From contig DDFK01000001.1 of NCBI GenBank assembly GCA_002337145.1, positions 372,001 to 436,000 of the forward strand: DNA of 64,000 bases. The letters are read 5' to 3'. The DNA comes from Chitinophagaceae bacterium UBA1930 (GTDB taxonomy: Bacteria; Bacteroidota; Bacteroidia; Chitinophagales; Chitinophagaceae). How positions within the stretch are numbered: position 1 is the stretch's first letter; the number at the start of each line of letters is the position of its first letter. Of the stretch, positions 33,798 to 43,528 are shown piece by piece. The notes beneath the pieces are model-generated. The model did no database searches. It saw nothing but the letters and a program-made list of their open reading frames with translations, and was not told where the DNA came from. A program made the position numbers and the translations under genes.

Positions 33798-36173
33798 ATG
33801 AAAAGAGTCATTAAAAAAATTGCTGTACTAGGTAGCGGTGTAATGGGTTCAAGAATTGCCTGCCATTTTGCAGGCATCGGTGTACAGGTGCTGCTACTGG
33901 ACATTGTTCCCAAAGACACACCTGCCGATGCAAAACCGGCTTTGAAAAACAAGATTGTGAACGATGCATTGTCTACTGCCATCAAAAGCAATCCTAGCCC
34001 AGTATTTACCAAAGACGTAATAAAGAAAATCACAACGGGCAATTTTGATGACAACATGAAAGATATTGCCAGTTGCGACTGGATTATTGAAGTGGTGATT
34101 GAACGTTTGGACATTAAGCAGCAGGTGTATGAAAAAGTAGAACAGTATCGTAAACAAGGCACGCTCATCACTTCCAATACTTCCGGCATTCCCATACACA
34201 TGCTTAGCGTAGGCAGAAGCGATGATTTTAAAAAGAATTTCTGCGGCACACACTTCTTCAACCCACCCAGGTATCTAAGACTGCTCGAAATAATACCTAC
34301 ACCAGATACAGATGAGGCTGTGGTTGATTTCCTTATGGAATACGGCAGTTTGCAATTGGGCAAAACAACCGTGTTATGTAAAGACACACCGGCCTTTATA
34401 GCCAACAGGATTGGGGTGTTCAGCATTATGAGCATCTTCCACATCATGCAAAAACTGGGGCTTACCATCGACGAAGTGGATGCGTTGACTGGCCCAATTA
34501 TAGGCCGTCCAAAATCGGCCACATTCAGAACTGCAGATGTTGTTGGTATCGATACTTTGGTGAAGGTGGCAAAAGGGGTGGCCGATAACTGCCCAACAGA
34601 CGAAGCAAAAGACATATTCAACATACCTGACTGGCTTGATAAAGTGGTAGCCAATAACTGGCTTGGCGATAAAACCGGTCAAGGATTTTTCAAGAAAACA
34701 AAATCGGATGCAGGTAAGGAAATATTGACGTTGAACCTGCAGACTATGGAATACGCTGCAAGGGTAAAACCAAAATTTGCAACGCTTGAAACAGCCAAGC
34801 CAATAGATGATTTAAAGACAAGGTTAAAAGCCCTCAATGCAGGCACAGACAAAGCTGGTGATTTTTACCGCCAGTTCCATTATTCCTTATTTTCCTACAT
34901 CTCACATCGCATACCTGAAATAAGCGATGAAATTTACCGTGTGGACGATGCCATGATGGCCGGCTTTGGTTGGGAAATTGGTGCTTTTGAAAGCTGGGAT
35001 GTATTGGGCGTGGCAAAAACCATTGAAGCCATGAAAGCCAATGGCTACAAGGTTGCACCATGGGTTGATGAAATGATTGCAAGCGGTGCCACCAGTTTCT
35101 ACAAAGTTGAAAACGGCAAACGTTTATATTATGATGTTGCCACAAAAACATATAAGGCACTGCCTGGCGGCGATGCGTTTATTGTACTGAGCAATCATGC
35201 AGATAAACTGGTCTGGAAAAATTCGGCCTGCAAAATGTATGATATTGGCGATGGCGTTGCTGGCTTTGAATGGAGCACTAAAATGAACAGCATTGGTGGC
35301 GAGGTGCTGGAAGGTGTAAACAAAGCCATTGCCATTGCAGAAGAAAAATTCAAAGGGCTTGTAATAGCAAACGATGGGGCCAATTTTAGTGCGGGTGCAA
35401 ATGTTGGAATGATATTCATGCTGGCCATTGAACAGGAATATGACGAGTTGGATATGGCCATACGCATGTTTCAGAATACCATGATGCGTTTGCGTTATTC
35501 CAACATCCCTGTAGTTACTGCTCCGCATGGGCTTACCCTAGGCGGTGGTTGCGAAATGAACCTGCATGCCGATAAGGTTTGTGCTACTGCCGAAACCTAT
35601 ATTGGCTTGGTGGAACTGGGCGTTGGCCTTATTCCTGGTGGCGGCGGTACCAAAGAATTCGTGCTGCGTGCCAGCGATGAACTGCATGCGGATGAACCCG
35701 AAACAAATACATTAAAAGACAGGTTCTTTTCCATTGCCACAGCCAAAGTGGCCACATCTGCACAGGAAGCCTTCAATATGGGCATACTACGCAAGGGGCA
35801 CGACGAAGTGGTGATGAACCTTGGGCGAAGGATAAGCGAAGCAAAGAAAAGTGTAATTGAACTATATGATGCTGGTTATACCATTCCACAGCAACGCAAG
35901 GATATAAAGGTATTGGGCAGGTTGGGCTTGGGTGCCTTCCTGGCCGGCATCAATGGCATGTGGCGTGGCAACTATGCAACCGATCATGATGCACTCGTTG
36001 CCCGTAAGCTTGCTTATGTAATGTGTGGCGGCGATTTAAGCGAGCCACAATTTGTAAGCGAGCAATACCTGTTGGATCTTGAACGTGAAGCATTCCTATC
36101 GCTTTGCGGAGAAAAGAAAACACTGGAAAGGATACAAAGCGTACTGAAAAGCGGAAAGCCATTAAGGAACTAA
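33798..36173 (+). CDS. fadN: 3-hydroxyacyl-CoA dehydrogenase / enoyl-CoA hydratase, FadN type
   Basis: 791 residues. The dehydrogenase domain comes first (IAVLGSGVMGSRIACHFAG nucleotide fold; catalytic His in GTHFFNPPRYLRLLEI), followed by a second HAD C-terminal-like segment, and the crotonase/hydratase domain last (LTLGGGCEMNLHADKVCATA and GLVELGVGLIPGGGGTKEF). This order and length match Bacillus FadN and differ from E. coli FadB, where the hydratase is N-terminal. It performs two steps of fatty-acid beta-oxidation. The usual thiolase (FadA) and acyl-CoA dehydrogenase partners are not adjacent here. Confidence 0.93.
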   Translation: MKRVIKKIAVLGSGVMGSRIACHFAGIGVQVLLLDIVPKDTPADAKPALKNKIVNDALSTAIKSNPSPVFTKDVIKKITTGNFDDNMKDIASCDWIIEVVIERLDIKQQVYEKVEQYRKQGTLITSNTSGIPIHMLSVGRSDDFKKNFCGTHFFNPPRYLRLLEIIPTPDTDEAVVDFLMEYGSLQLGKTTVLCKDTPAFIANRIGVFSIMSIFHIMQKLGLTIDEVDALTGPIIGRPKSATFRTADVVGIDTLVKVAKGVADNCPTDEAKDIFNIPDWLDKVVANNWLGDKTGQGFFKKTKSDAGKEILTLNLQTMEYAARVKPKFATLETAKPIDDLKTRLKALNAGTDKAGDFYRQFHYSLFSYISHRIPEISDEIYRVDDAMMAGFGWEIGAFESWDVLGVAKTIEAMKANGYKVAPWVDEMIASGATSFYKVENGKRLYYDVATKTYKALPGGDAFIVLSNHADKLVWKNSACKMYDIGDGVAGFEWSTKMNSIGGEVLEGVNKAIAIAEEKFKGLVIANDGANFSAGANVGMIFMLAIEQEYDELDMAIRMFQNTMMRLRYSNIPVVTAPHGLTLGGGCEMNLHADKVCATAETYIGLVELGVGLIPGGGGTKEFVLRASDELHADEPETNTLKDRFFSIATAKVATSAQEAFNMGILRKGHDEVVMNLGRRISEAKKSVIELYDAGYTIPQQRKDIKVLGRLGLGAFLAGINGMWRGNYATDHDALVARKLAYVMCGGDLSEPQFVSEQYLLDLEREAFLSLCGEKKTLERIQSVLKSGKPLRN

Positions 36174-36194
36174 CAATGAAAAACTAGGCGATAA

Positions 36195-36232
36195 AAAAAG
36201 CACCCGGCAATCAATTGCATTGGGTGCTTTTT
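36195..36232. terminator. Bidirectional terminator (fadN / TPR kinase)
   Basis: AAAAAGCACCC (36195-36205) pairs with GGGTGCTTTTT (36222-36232). The 16-nt loop holds a small inner GCAA/TTGC stem. It serves both convergent genes. Confidence 0.88.
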
Positions 36233-36251
36233 ATTTGGTATGCATACGCAC

Positions 36252-38180
36252 TTATAGTTCCTTTTTCAATGCCACATAAAAGCTGCTCCCCTCTCCCAGC
36301 TTGCTCTCCACCCATATCTTTCCACCATTGCTTTCAATAAAATCCCTGCTCAATAGCAGGCCAAGTCCTACTCCCAATTCATCTGCAGTTCCCACAGTTG
36401 TATGGCTACTGATAAAAAGGTTGTCCAATTGTTTATCGGTCATACCATTACCTTCATCTTTTATGCAGATGATTACTTCGCTAGCCTGCTCTTCTGTACT
36501 AATGGAAATAGTGCCATTGGGATGGGTAAACTTCACCGCATTGTTCAAGAGGTTCCTTACTACAATGCCAATCATGTTCCTGTCTGCCTGTACCTGAAAA
36601 GCCTTGCTTCTGTCCCATTTAAACTGGATACTTTTTTCTGATGCCCTTTTCTCCAGCAACACCACTTCCTCATGAATGCAATCATTCAGGTTAAAGAAAG
36701 TCCTGGTAATCTTAAGTCCACCAAACTGGCTCTTGGCCCAATACAAAAGGTTGTTCACAAAGTTGGCGGTATTGTTTACATGCTTCTCTACCGATGGCAT
36801 CAGGTCTATTACTTCCTCCGGGGTAATCAATTGGTTATTGTACAAGTAAAACATGCTCTGCAAAGAGATTAATGGCGACCGTATATCATGCGACACAACA
36901 GAAAACATTTTGTTCTTTACATCATTCAGCTTGCTCAGCTCTGTTTTTTGCAGTTCCAATATCTGTTTCTGTTTTTCAATTTCTGCATTCTTCTGTTCCA
37001 GTAAGCCATTGTACGTCCTGATCCTTTTGTTCTTTCCATAACTGATCCATGCAATGGCCAATGCAATCAGCAACAAGGCCGATAGGGCAGTAATCAACAT
37101 CAGGCTCCTGCTCTTTATATGCTCGGCCCGTATATTGTATTCATGCTCCGCATCCTTTCTTGCAAGCAACAGCCCTGTCCTGTCCTTCAGCAACCGCTCC
37201 TTATTTTCATAATACAGGTCTTGATAATACAATGCCTGCTCATAGTTCTTATCGGCTGTGTATGTCTGTTGCAAGGTCCTTGCAGTTTTAATCACCTGCC
37301 GGTAATTCTTGTATTGCAAAGACATGTTCAAGCTTTTTGTTGCATAAAAAATTGCGGAATCCTTGTTTCCCGCAAGGCGGTATATTTCTGCTATCTGCTG
37401 GTAATAATCTGCAAAACCAAAATGGGCGTATGTGGTATCGGTACTATACTGTATGGTCCTGCAAATGGCCAGTGCCTCTTCGTATTTTCCCATGGCACGG
37501 TACACATCTGCAACGGCCCCCATTGCCCCGTTTATTAAATAGCCATCACCGGCCTTGCGTCTTAGCTTTAAAGAAACCTGTGCAGCATTCAAGGCACTGT
37601 CCAGCTCATTCCTTTCAAGAAACACCCAACTGCAATGCAACTGTGCGTATGCAATTCCCTGCTCGTCTTGTAACTGGGTAAAAATTGTTTCTGCTTTCTT
37701 GAAATAGTCCAACGCTTTATCGTAAAGGCCCTGGCTGAAAAAACTCTTGCCGATATTGTCGTAGCAATAAGCCATGCCACTTTTGTCCTGTATCTCTTCT
37801 GCTATTTTCAACGATCCATAGATCCATTCAACCGATTCTTCTTCATAGGCATAATGCCAGTAGGACACACCAATAAAGCGGGTAACATCTGCCTGTAGTT
37901 TCTTATTGCCACATAGCTGTGCTTCGCTAATTGCCCGCTTGCCATAAAGAACGCAGGAATCGAGACTGCTATAACGGTAATACCAACATATATTCTTTAA
38001 GGCAATTGCTTTTGCGGAATCGGTACCGGCTTCTGCCAGCTTTTGTTGCAGCCTAGCCGGAACAGTATCTGTAAAGCCATAAACAAGAACAGAAAGGCAA
38101 AAAAAGCAGGATGAAAGCAATACTTTTTTGAATGTTTTCTTAATAGGAATTGGGATTGGCAATCTTTGAATTGGGGTCAT
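36252..38180 (-). CDS. TPR-containing membrane sensor histidine kinase
   Basis: 642 residues. An N-terminal signal/anchor (VLLSSCFFCLSVLVYGF, within ~20-36) precedes a periplasmic array of TPR-type repeats (about 40-330; for example QGLYDKALDYFKKAETIFTQ and MGKYEEALAICRTIQYS). One membrane helix (SLMLITALSALLLIALAIAW) and a coiled coil of Glu/Lys/Gln follow, then HisKA with FSVVSHDIRSPLISLQ and an ATPase domain with KDEGNGM and GVGLGLLLSRDFIESNGGKI. This layout is frequent in Bacteroidota. The signal is unknown and no response regulator is adjacent, so it is an orphan kinase here. Confidence 0.92.
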   Translation of the reverse strand: MTPIQRLPIPIPIKKTFKKVLLSSCFFCLSVLVYGFTDTVPARLQQKLAEAGTDSAKAIALKNICWYYRYSSLDSCVLYGKRAISEAQLCGNKKLQADVTRFIGVSYWHYAYEEESVEWIYGSLKIAEEIQDKSGMAYCYDNIGKSFFSQGLYDKALDYFKKAETIFTQLQDEQGIAYAQLHCSWVFLERNELDSALNAAQVSLKLRRKAGDGYLINGAMGAVADVYRAMGKYEEALAICRTIQYSTDTTYAHFGFADYYQQIAEIYRLAGNKDSAIFYATKSLNMSLQYKNYRQVIKTARTLQQTYTADKNYEQALYYQDLYYENKERLLKDRTGLLLARKDAEHEYNIRAEHIKSRSLMLITALSALLLIALAIAWISYGKNKRIRTYNGLLEQKNAEIEKQKQILELQKTELSKLNDVKNKMFSVVSHDIRSPLISLQSMFYLYNNQLITPEEVIDLMPSVEKHVNNTANFVNNLLYWAKSQFGGLKITRTFFNLNDCIHEEVVLLEKRASEKSIQFKWDRSKAFQVQADRNMIGIVVRNLLNNAVKFTHPNGTISISTEEQASEVIICIKDEGNGMTDKQLDNLFISSHTTVGTADELGVGLGLLLSRDFIESNGGKIWVESKLGEGSSFYVALKKEL

Positions 38181-38294
38181 TCACACAAAATATTATTACT
38201 TAACTAAGCTAACTGATTTTTACTGTAAAACCAGTAATAGTATTACTAGTTTTTAGTAGAAAAAATTCTAATTTTAAAAAGCACCAACAGTTAT

Positions 38295-38324
38295 TTTGCA
38301 ATGCTGCAATTTACTCCTATCTTG
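38295..38324 (+). promoter_or_regulatory. Candidate promoter of the ABC transporter operon
   Basis: TTTG (38295-38298), 19 nt, TATCTTG (38318-38324), close to the Bacteroidota consensus, giving a leader of about 70 nt. Motif inference only. Confidence 0.4.
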
Positions 38325-38398
38325 TTGCCCCCAACTTCAACCAGCACCTATTTACAGGTGGTTTCCATTGTATTCAAATCATTAAAACCCTCTATAAA

Positions 38399-39298
38399 AT
38401 GAGCACGCCCATTTTATCCATTCACAACCTTGCAAAAAATTATGGCAGCATAAAGGCCCTCAACGGTATTTCTTTCGAAGTGCCCAAAGGCTGCGTGTTT
38501 GGCATCCTTGGTCCCAATGGCAGTGGCAAGACAACTACACTGGGCATTATACTTGATGTATTGAAGGCAAGCAGTGGCAACTTTAACTGGTTTGGTAAGC
38601 CCAGTGGTCCGGATACCCGTAAACAGATTGGCTCCTTACTGGAAACACCCAATTTCTATCACTACCTATCAGCCATCGACAACTTGAAAGTAACGCAAGC
38701 CATCAGCCACCGTGGCAATGCAAACGATATTGAAGCGGTACTTCAAACAGTGAACCTTGCACATAGAAAGAAAAGCAAGTTCAGTACTTATAGCCTGGGC
38801 ATGAAGCAACGCCTGGCCATTGGTGCGGCATTGCTTGGCAACCCCGATGTACTGGTATTTGACGAACCCACCAACGGACTTGACCCCGTGGGCATTGCAG
38901 AAATACGTGAGCTGATAAAACGCCTGGCCAATGAAGGCAAAACAATTATTATGGCCAGCCATTTATTGGATGAAGTAGAAAAAGTATGCACGCATGTGGC
39001 GGTGCTTAAAAAAGGCACGTTGCTAACTGCGGGTGCAGTAAATGAAGTTATGTCCAATGAAGACATTGCAGAAGTTGGTGCAACCGATAACGAACAGTTG
39101 TTCAACATACTGAAAAACTTTGCCGGTAGTACCAGCATCACCCATGAGGGCGGAAAAGTGCAACTGCATTTTCCGTTGGGCACTGCCAAGTTGGACGACA
39201 TCAATGCATATTGTTTCAGCAAAGGCATAACCCTTAACCAGTTGCTGTTAAAGCACAAAAGCCTTGAGGCAAAATTCTTTGAGTTGACCAACAACTAA
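38399..39298 (+). CDS. ABC transporter ATP-binding protein
   Basis: 299 residues. Walker A GPNGSGKTTT, Q-loop near IGSLLETPNFYHYLSA, signature YSLGMKQRLAIG, Walker B VLVFDEPTNGLDP, and the switch His in IMASHLLDEVEKV. A C-terminal extension of ~80 residues is typical of the CcmA/DrrA-like class that pairs with ABC-2 permeases. The permease gene starts 36 nt downstream. The substrate is unknown; lipid, drug or bacitracin-like export are options for this class. Confidence 0.94.
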   Translation: MSTPILSIHNLAKNYGSIKALNGISFEVPKGCVFGILGPNGSGKTTTLGIILDVLKASSGNFNWFGKPSGPDTRKQIGSLLETPNFYHYLSAIDNLKVTQAISHRGNANDIEAVLQTVNLAHRKKSKFSTYSLGMKQRLAIGAALLGNPDVLVFDEPTNGLDPVGIAEIRELIKRLANEGKTIIMASHLLDEVEKVCTHVAVLKKGTLLTAGAVNEVMSNEDIAEVGATDNEQLFNILKNFAGSTSITHEGGKVQLHFPLGTAKLDDINAYCFSKGITLNQLLLKHKSLEAKFFELTNN

Positions 39299-39334
39299 TA
39301 CAACATCCATTACAACACACAACCCATTAATTAT

Positions 39335-40159
39335 ATGTTATCCCTATTAAAAATTGAATGGCTTAAAATAAAAAAATATCCTGCCTTTTGGTGGATGCTG
39401 GTAATTGTTGCGTTAACCAACCCGGGCATCAACATGTTTGCGAATTTTGTTTTTTCCAACAAATCAGGAAGCAAGAATCCAAGAACAGAAATCATTGCCT
39501 CACTGTTTGGCAACCCTTTCAGTTTTCCCGAAGCATGGCATTCCGTTGCGTTCTTTTCTTCTTTATTTGTCATGATTCCTGCCACGTTGGTTATCATGAT
39601 CGTGGCCAACGAATACACGTACAAGACGCATCGGCAGAATATCATTGATGGCTGGACCAGAAGCGAGTTTGTATGGAGCAAAATGATCGATGTATTGCTC
39701 ATTTCATTCGTGGTTACATTAAGCGTAGTTGTTATCGGGCTGTTTTTTGGTTTTACTACCTCTTCCGAAATTGCGGTTAGCCGTTGGGCAGAGCAGATAA
39801 AATATGTGCCGCTATTCCTGCTGCAGACCTTTTCGCAACTAAGCATTGCTTTCTTGCTGGGGTTTGTTATCAAGCGTTCCTTTATTTCGTTGGGTGCTTT
39901 CCTTTTCTATTTCCTGATACTCGAAAATGTTTTTATCTGGCTAATCAAGGAGCATACCCCTTTCAAGTCGCTTTCGCATTACCTGCCTTTGGAAGTTTCG
40001 GATAGGCTTATACCACCGCCTGCATTCTGGAGCATGTTCGATACCGAAGCATACAACGAAAGCCTCAACGCCATTCCCTGGCATGTATTGTACACATGCA
40101 TTTTCACAGCCGGCATCTGGTGGCTCTGCTTTTACATACAAAAAAAGCGTGACCTCTAA
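39335..40159 (+). CDS. ABC-2 type permease
   Basis: 274 residues with about six hydrophobic helices, including WWMLVIVALTNPGINMFANF, ATLVIMIVANEYTYKTHRQN, VVTLSVVVIGLFFGF, SIAFLLGFVIK and VLYTCIFTAGIWWLCFYI. The cytoplasmic NEYTYKTHRQNIIDGWTRSE segment is characteristic of ABC-2 permeases. It works with the ATPase encoded just upstream. Its TAA overlaps the stop of the convergent epimerase gene (40156-40159), so there is no room for a terminator between them. Confidence 0.88.
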   Translation: MLSLLKIEWLKIKKYPAFWWMLVIVALTNPGINMFANFVFSNKSGSKNPRTEIIASLFGNPFSFPEAWHSVAFFSSLFVMIPATLVIMIVANEYTYKTHRQNIIDGWTRSEFVWSKMIDVLLISFVVTLSVVVIGLFFGFTTSSEIAVSRWAEQIKYVPLFLLQTFSQLSIAFLLGFVIKRSFISLGAFLFYFLILENVFIWLIKEHTPFKSLSHYLPLEVSDRLIPPPAFWSMFDTEAYNESLNAIPWHVLYTCIFTAGIWWLCFYIQKKRDL

Positions 40160-41094
40160 GCTTGTTGGTTATTTCCAATCAACTGTTTCAACGCATCATC
40201 AACAGTAGGGTATGCAAAAGAAAATCCTGCTGCCTGTATCTTGCTGCTACTAACCGTTGTGCTTTTTAGCACTTCAATGCTCATTTGGCCCAGCACCATT
40301 TTCAGTACAAACGATGGCACATGAATGGGCACATAAAACTTGCCCCTTATTTTTTTGGCCAATGCCACCGTAAGCTGCTTATTGTTTACAGGGGCTGGTG
40401 CCACTGCATTGTAGCTACCCTGCATGTTGGCGTTTTCTATGGCTGCTATGTACATGTTGCATAAGTCGTCAATATGTACCCAGCTAATAACCTGGTTGCC
40501 CCCACCCAAAATGGCGGCCACGCCAAACTGTACCGGCTTCATAAACTCCTGCAATGCACCACCGCCATTGCCTAACACGATACCTGTTCTCAATTTTACC
40601 AAACGTTTGCCCAGTTCCGTTACGGGCTCAATACTTGCTTCCCACAGTCTGCACGTCTCGCCCAAAAAATCAGTTACAGGTTCATCATCTTCCTTAAAAC
40701 CATCTTTGTGTATGGCTGGGTCGGCACCATACCAGCCAATGGCACTGGCACTAATTACAGCCTTTACTTGGTTGCTGTTTTCTTTCAATGCCTTTACAAG
40801 CAATGCACTGCTTTGGGTGCGGCTATCCACTATTTCCGTTTTCCGTTTTTCTGTCCACCGCTTCTCGGCCACCCCTGCCCCTGCCAGGTGAACAATATAA
40901 TCCGCCTTTGCAATGGCAGCCAGGTCTATTGTCTGCTGCTCAATATCCCATACCGCATAAGTCAGTCTATTCACGGCATCGTTCTTTTTCAAATGCCTGC
41001 CCATAACAATCACATCATAGCCTTTTGCCATAAGCAACTGTGTAAGTCTGCTGCCTACCAAACCGGTTCCCCCGGTTATTAAAACTGTCCGCAT
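40156..41094 (-). CDS. TIGR01777-type NAD(P)-dependent epimerase
   Basis: 312 residues from the ATG at 41094, which puts TVLITGGTGLVGSRLTQLL at the N-terminus; an upstream ATG at 41115 would add seven residues. The glycine motif GGTGLVG, IVHLAGAGVAEKRWTEKRKT, SASAIGWYG, and the DUF1731-like C-terminus (TTVSSSKIQAAGFSFAYPTV) match the YfcH/SulA-like epimerase family of extended SDRs. The physiological substrate is unknown for the family. Confidence 0.92.
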   Translation of the reverse strand: MRTVLITGGTGLVGSRLTQLLMAKGYDVIVMGRHLKKNDAVNRLTYAVWDIEQQTIDLAAIAKADYIVHLAGAGVAEKRWTEKRKTEIVDSRTQSSALLVKALKENSNQVKAVISASAIGWYGADPAIHKDGFKEDDEPVTDFLGETCRLWEASIEPVTELGKRLVKLRTGIVLGNGGGALQEFMKPVQFGVAAILGGGNQVISWVHIDDLCNMYIAAIENANMQGSYNAVAPAPVNNKQLTVALAKKIRGKFYVPIHVPSFVLKMVLGQMSIEVLKSTTVSSSKIQAAGFSFAYPTVDDALKQLIGNNQQA

Positions 41095-41148
41095 ATTTTT
41101 CGTTTTAAATACCATGTTACCGGCAGCGGTACATATACGGGCAGTTAC

Positions 41149-41163
41149 GGCGTCGCACCCATC
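41149..41163 (+). repeat. Dispersed GGCGTCGCACCCATC element, copy 5
   Basis: An exact core copy in the divergent epimerase-pdxA gap, followed by AACGTC. The direct repeat GTACATATAC flanks it on both sides, and the upstream taccggcagc is shared with copy 2. Confidence 0.8.
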
Positions 41164-41340
41164 AACGTCATGTACATATACCGGCTTTTATGCAATCGTT
41201 CCATTGCACGGTTAGCTTCAAATAGCCTTTCATTCTACCTAACAAATAAACTGTGTTTTCGTTTAGTGCAACCATAATTATTTCATCAACCATACGGCGG
41301 TTTTTTCACTCATACCAAAACCGTATCTTCACACCTTTAA

Positions 41341-42438
41341 ATGAATATCATGAGCAATGAATTGCAAAAGCCAGTAATTGGCTTTACCTGTGGCGATCTG
41401 AACGGTATCGGGTTGGAGCTTATCATAAAATCATTACAGGACAGCCGCATCCTGGATATATGCATCCCAGTGGTATTTGCCAGCAATAAAAGCATCAATT
41501 TCTACCGGAAGAGCATGCCCGACATTAATTTCTCGTACAACAGTTGCAAAGAACTTACTAGGCTCAATACCAAACAGGCCAATGTATTCAATTGCTGGGA
41601 AGAAGAAGTGGCCATTACACCAGGCCAGCTAAACGAAATAGGCGGCAAGTATGCCCTTATTTCCCTGCAACAGGCCACACAGGCATTGAAAGATGGACAT
41701 ATACATGCCATGGTAACATCGCCCATACATAAGAAAAATATTTATGGCGATAATTTTAAATACAGCGGGCATACCCCTTTCCTGAAATCTTTTTTCGAAG
41801 TAAAGGATGTGGTCATGCTTTTGACTGCCGAAAACCTGCGGGTGGGCCTGGTTACCGAACACGTGCCGCTTGCACAGGTAGCACAATATATTACCAAAGA
41901 AAACATCATTAGTAAGCTACGCATCATTCACGCAAGCCTGCAAAAGGATTTTGGCATTACCAAACCAAAGATTGCCGTGCTGGGGCTGAACCCGCATGCC
42001 GGCGACGAAGGTCTTGTAGGCAACGAAGAAGAGACCATTATTAAACCTGCTATTAAGGAAGCCAAAAACAGCATGCTGGTATTTGGCCCTTACAGTGCCG
42101 ATGCTTTTTTTGCAAGGGCACAATATGAAAAATTTGATGCAGTACTGGCTATGTACCATGATCAGGGATTGATACCCTTTAAGTCTTTGGCCATTGGCGA
42201 AAGCCTGAACTATACCGCTGGCCTGCCTGTTATACGCACCAGCCCGGACCATGGTACCGCATTTGACATTGCGGGCAAAAATATAGCCGACCATGCATCT
42301 TACCTGGCATCTGTTTATGAAGCAGTGGATATTTACCGGAGGAGAATGGGCTATATGGAAGCAAGGCAAAACCCATTAAAGAAAATGAGTGCAAGAATGT
42401 TTGCCAATGCGGTTGATGAACGGATAGATAATCTATAG
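41341..42438 (+). CDS. pdxA: 4-hydroxythreonine-4-phosphate dehydrogenase
   Basis: 365 residues; ATG 41350 (MSNELQKPVIGFTCGDLNGI) is an equally possible start. Metal-ligand and active-site motifs are IHKKNIYG, LGLNPHAGDEGLVGNEE and AMYHDQGLIPFKSL, plus RTSPDHGTAFDIAGK. It catalyses an NAD-dependent step of the DXP-dependent pyridoxal phosphate route. The length is typical for Bacteroidota (E. coli PdxA is about 329). Confidence 0.95.
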   Translation: MNIMSNELQKPVIGFTCGDLNGIGLELIIKSLQDSRILDICIPVVFASNKSINFYRKSMPDINFSYNSCKELTRLNTKQANVFNCWEEEVAITPGQLNEIGGKYALISLQQATQALKDGHIHAMVTSPIHKKNIYGDNFKYSGHTPFLKSFFEVKDVVMLLTAENLRVGLVTEHVPLAQVAQYITKENIISKLRIIHASLQKDFGITKPKIAVLGLNPHAGDEGLVGNEEETIIKPAIKEAKNSMLVFGPYSADAFFARAQYEKFDAVLAMYHDQGLIPFKSLAIGESLNYTAGLPVIRTSPDHGTAFDIAGKNIADHASYLASVYEAVDIYRRRMGYMEARQNPLKKMSARMFANAVDERIDNL

Positions 42439-42447
42439 GCTCCGAAA

Positions 42448-42801
42448 CTATTTTTTCACGAACCCGTAAAGCATTTTAAGCAAGGCAAAAATACCAACCT
42501 GTTTTGCAGGCCCTGCCAGCTTCTCTTTCCAGCCTTCGGGTTGTTGTTCGGGTTGCTCTTTTGTTTTATTGCCTTTAATAAGACCAATTGCACCTTTCAA
42601 TAAGTTCCAGGTACCCCCTGCCAATTTGTTGCTTAAAAAAGTGGGTACCACATAGCCTACTGCAACTTTAAATGTTTCTTCGGGCAGGCTTTTCCATCTG
42701 GCTTCTATGTCCTGCTCCCTTTCTTTTATTCTACTTTTCAAGAGCCTTATCCTTGCCTGCAAATCTTCTAATGTATTAATATCGGTCAGGTTCTCTTTCA
42801 T
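42448..42801 (-). CDS. Hypothetical protein of an envelope-stress-like operon
   Basis: 117 residues. An N-terminal coiled coil (LEDLQARIRLLKSRIKEREQ) is followed by a weakly hydrophobic segment (VAVGYVVPTFLSNKLAGGTW), a Gln/Glu/Pro-rich spacer, and a C-terminal hydrophobic helix IFALLKMLYGFVKK. No family is recognised. It is the third gene after the YtxH and holin-like genes on the same strand, so probably membrane-associated and cotranscribed. Confidence 0.7.
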   Translation of the reverse strand: MKENLTDINTLEDLQARIRLLKSRIKEREQDIEARWKSLPEETFKVAVGYVVPTFLSNKLAGGTWNLLKGAIGLIKGNKTKEQPEQQPEGWKEKLAGPAKQVGIFALLKMLYGFVKK

Positions 42802-42844
42802 ACAATTGCTAGTTAAGTGGGCTGTTCTTTAATAAGTGGCTATT

Positions 42845-43204
42845 TTATTCTGCATCGGCACCTTTGTCAAAAACGGTCTCAATAATTTCATTGATTACTT
42901 TCTTTTCAATCAGGCTTTTACGGAGTTTCAATATAACAACCAGCAAAATAATATATACCAGTGCCACAATGCCAAAGCCTATATATAAACTGCCGGTCAG
43001 TTCCGCAAATAGATAGCCGGCCATGATGCTCAGGAACAATAAAATAAAAAATATCAACATACCAATAATCAGCACGGAAAAAAGCTTGCCCGCCAATTGG
43101 GAAGTTTTTTCCACAGCTTGCAGTTTCACAAGCAATATCCTGTCATGCACATATTCTTCTATCTTCTTTCTGGATGCAGTAAAAAAATGTTCTTCTGTTT
43201 CCAT
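42845..43204 (-). CDS. Holin-X-like (phage holin 3_6 superfamily) membrane protein
   Basis: 119 residues with an N-terminal cytosolic helix followed by two adjacent hydrophobic helices (FSVLIIGMLIFFILLFLSIM and LYIGFGIVALVYIILLVVIL) and a charged tail. This is the plan of Actinobacterial-holin-X-like proteins, which in Bacteroidota lie beside YtxH proteins and are chromosomal membrane proteins, not phage lysis genes. It starts 5 nt after the YtxH gene stop. Confidence 0.78.
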   Translation of the reverse strand: METEEHFFTASRKKIEEYVHDRILLVKLQAVEKTSQLAGKLFSVLIIGMLIFFILLFLSIMAGYLFAELTGSLYIGFGIVALVYIILLVVILKLRKSLIEKKVINEIIETVFDKGADAE

Positions 43205-43209
43205 AATTA

Positions 43210-43458
43210 CTAGGTTGTAGTTTCTTTATGTTCGTTTTCCATTTCGTTTACCAGGCTTCTGCCCTTCTGTAGCAAGGCTTCCAGCTCTTCTTCAAAAGCT
43301 TCGTAACGTGTTTTGATGTCGCTTCCCAAATCTTCCACATGTTCTTTCAGGCTGGCCACCAATTCCTTCCCCTTATCACTCTTCAAAAACAAAGCCACTA
43401 CTGCCCCGGCAGCGGCACCTAATAAAATACCTGCAAGAAAACGGTCACTCCCTTTCAT
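43210..43458 (-). CDS. YtxH domain protein
   Basis: 82 residues. A short glycine/alanine membrane segment, FLAGILLGAAAGAVVALFLK, is followed by SDKGKELVASLKEHVEDLGS and a long amphipathic helix, the standard YtxH architecture. Members are general-stress proteins of unknown mechanism. It is the first gene of a three-gene minus-strand operon. Confidence 0.88.
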   Translation of the reverse strand: MKGSDRFLAGILLGAAAGAVVALFLKSDKGKELVASLKEHVEDLGSDIKTRYEAFEEELEALLQKGRSLVNEMENEHKETTT

Positions 43459-43528
43459 ATAAAAATTGGTTTGATGTTTGAATAACTAGTATGTAATTTA
43501 CAATCATTCTTTACAACTTAAACGTTAC

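Noticed and set aside
33755..34654. 299-codon minus-strand frame inside fadN
   Set aside because: Fully antisense to strongly conserved FadN coding sequence; composition is low-complexity Ser/Leu, typical of a shadow frame.
42845..43204. Prophage remnant suggested by the holin-like gene
   Set aside because: No other phage genes nearby; the YtxH/holin-like pair is a common chromosomal operon in Bacteroidota.
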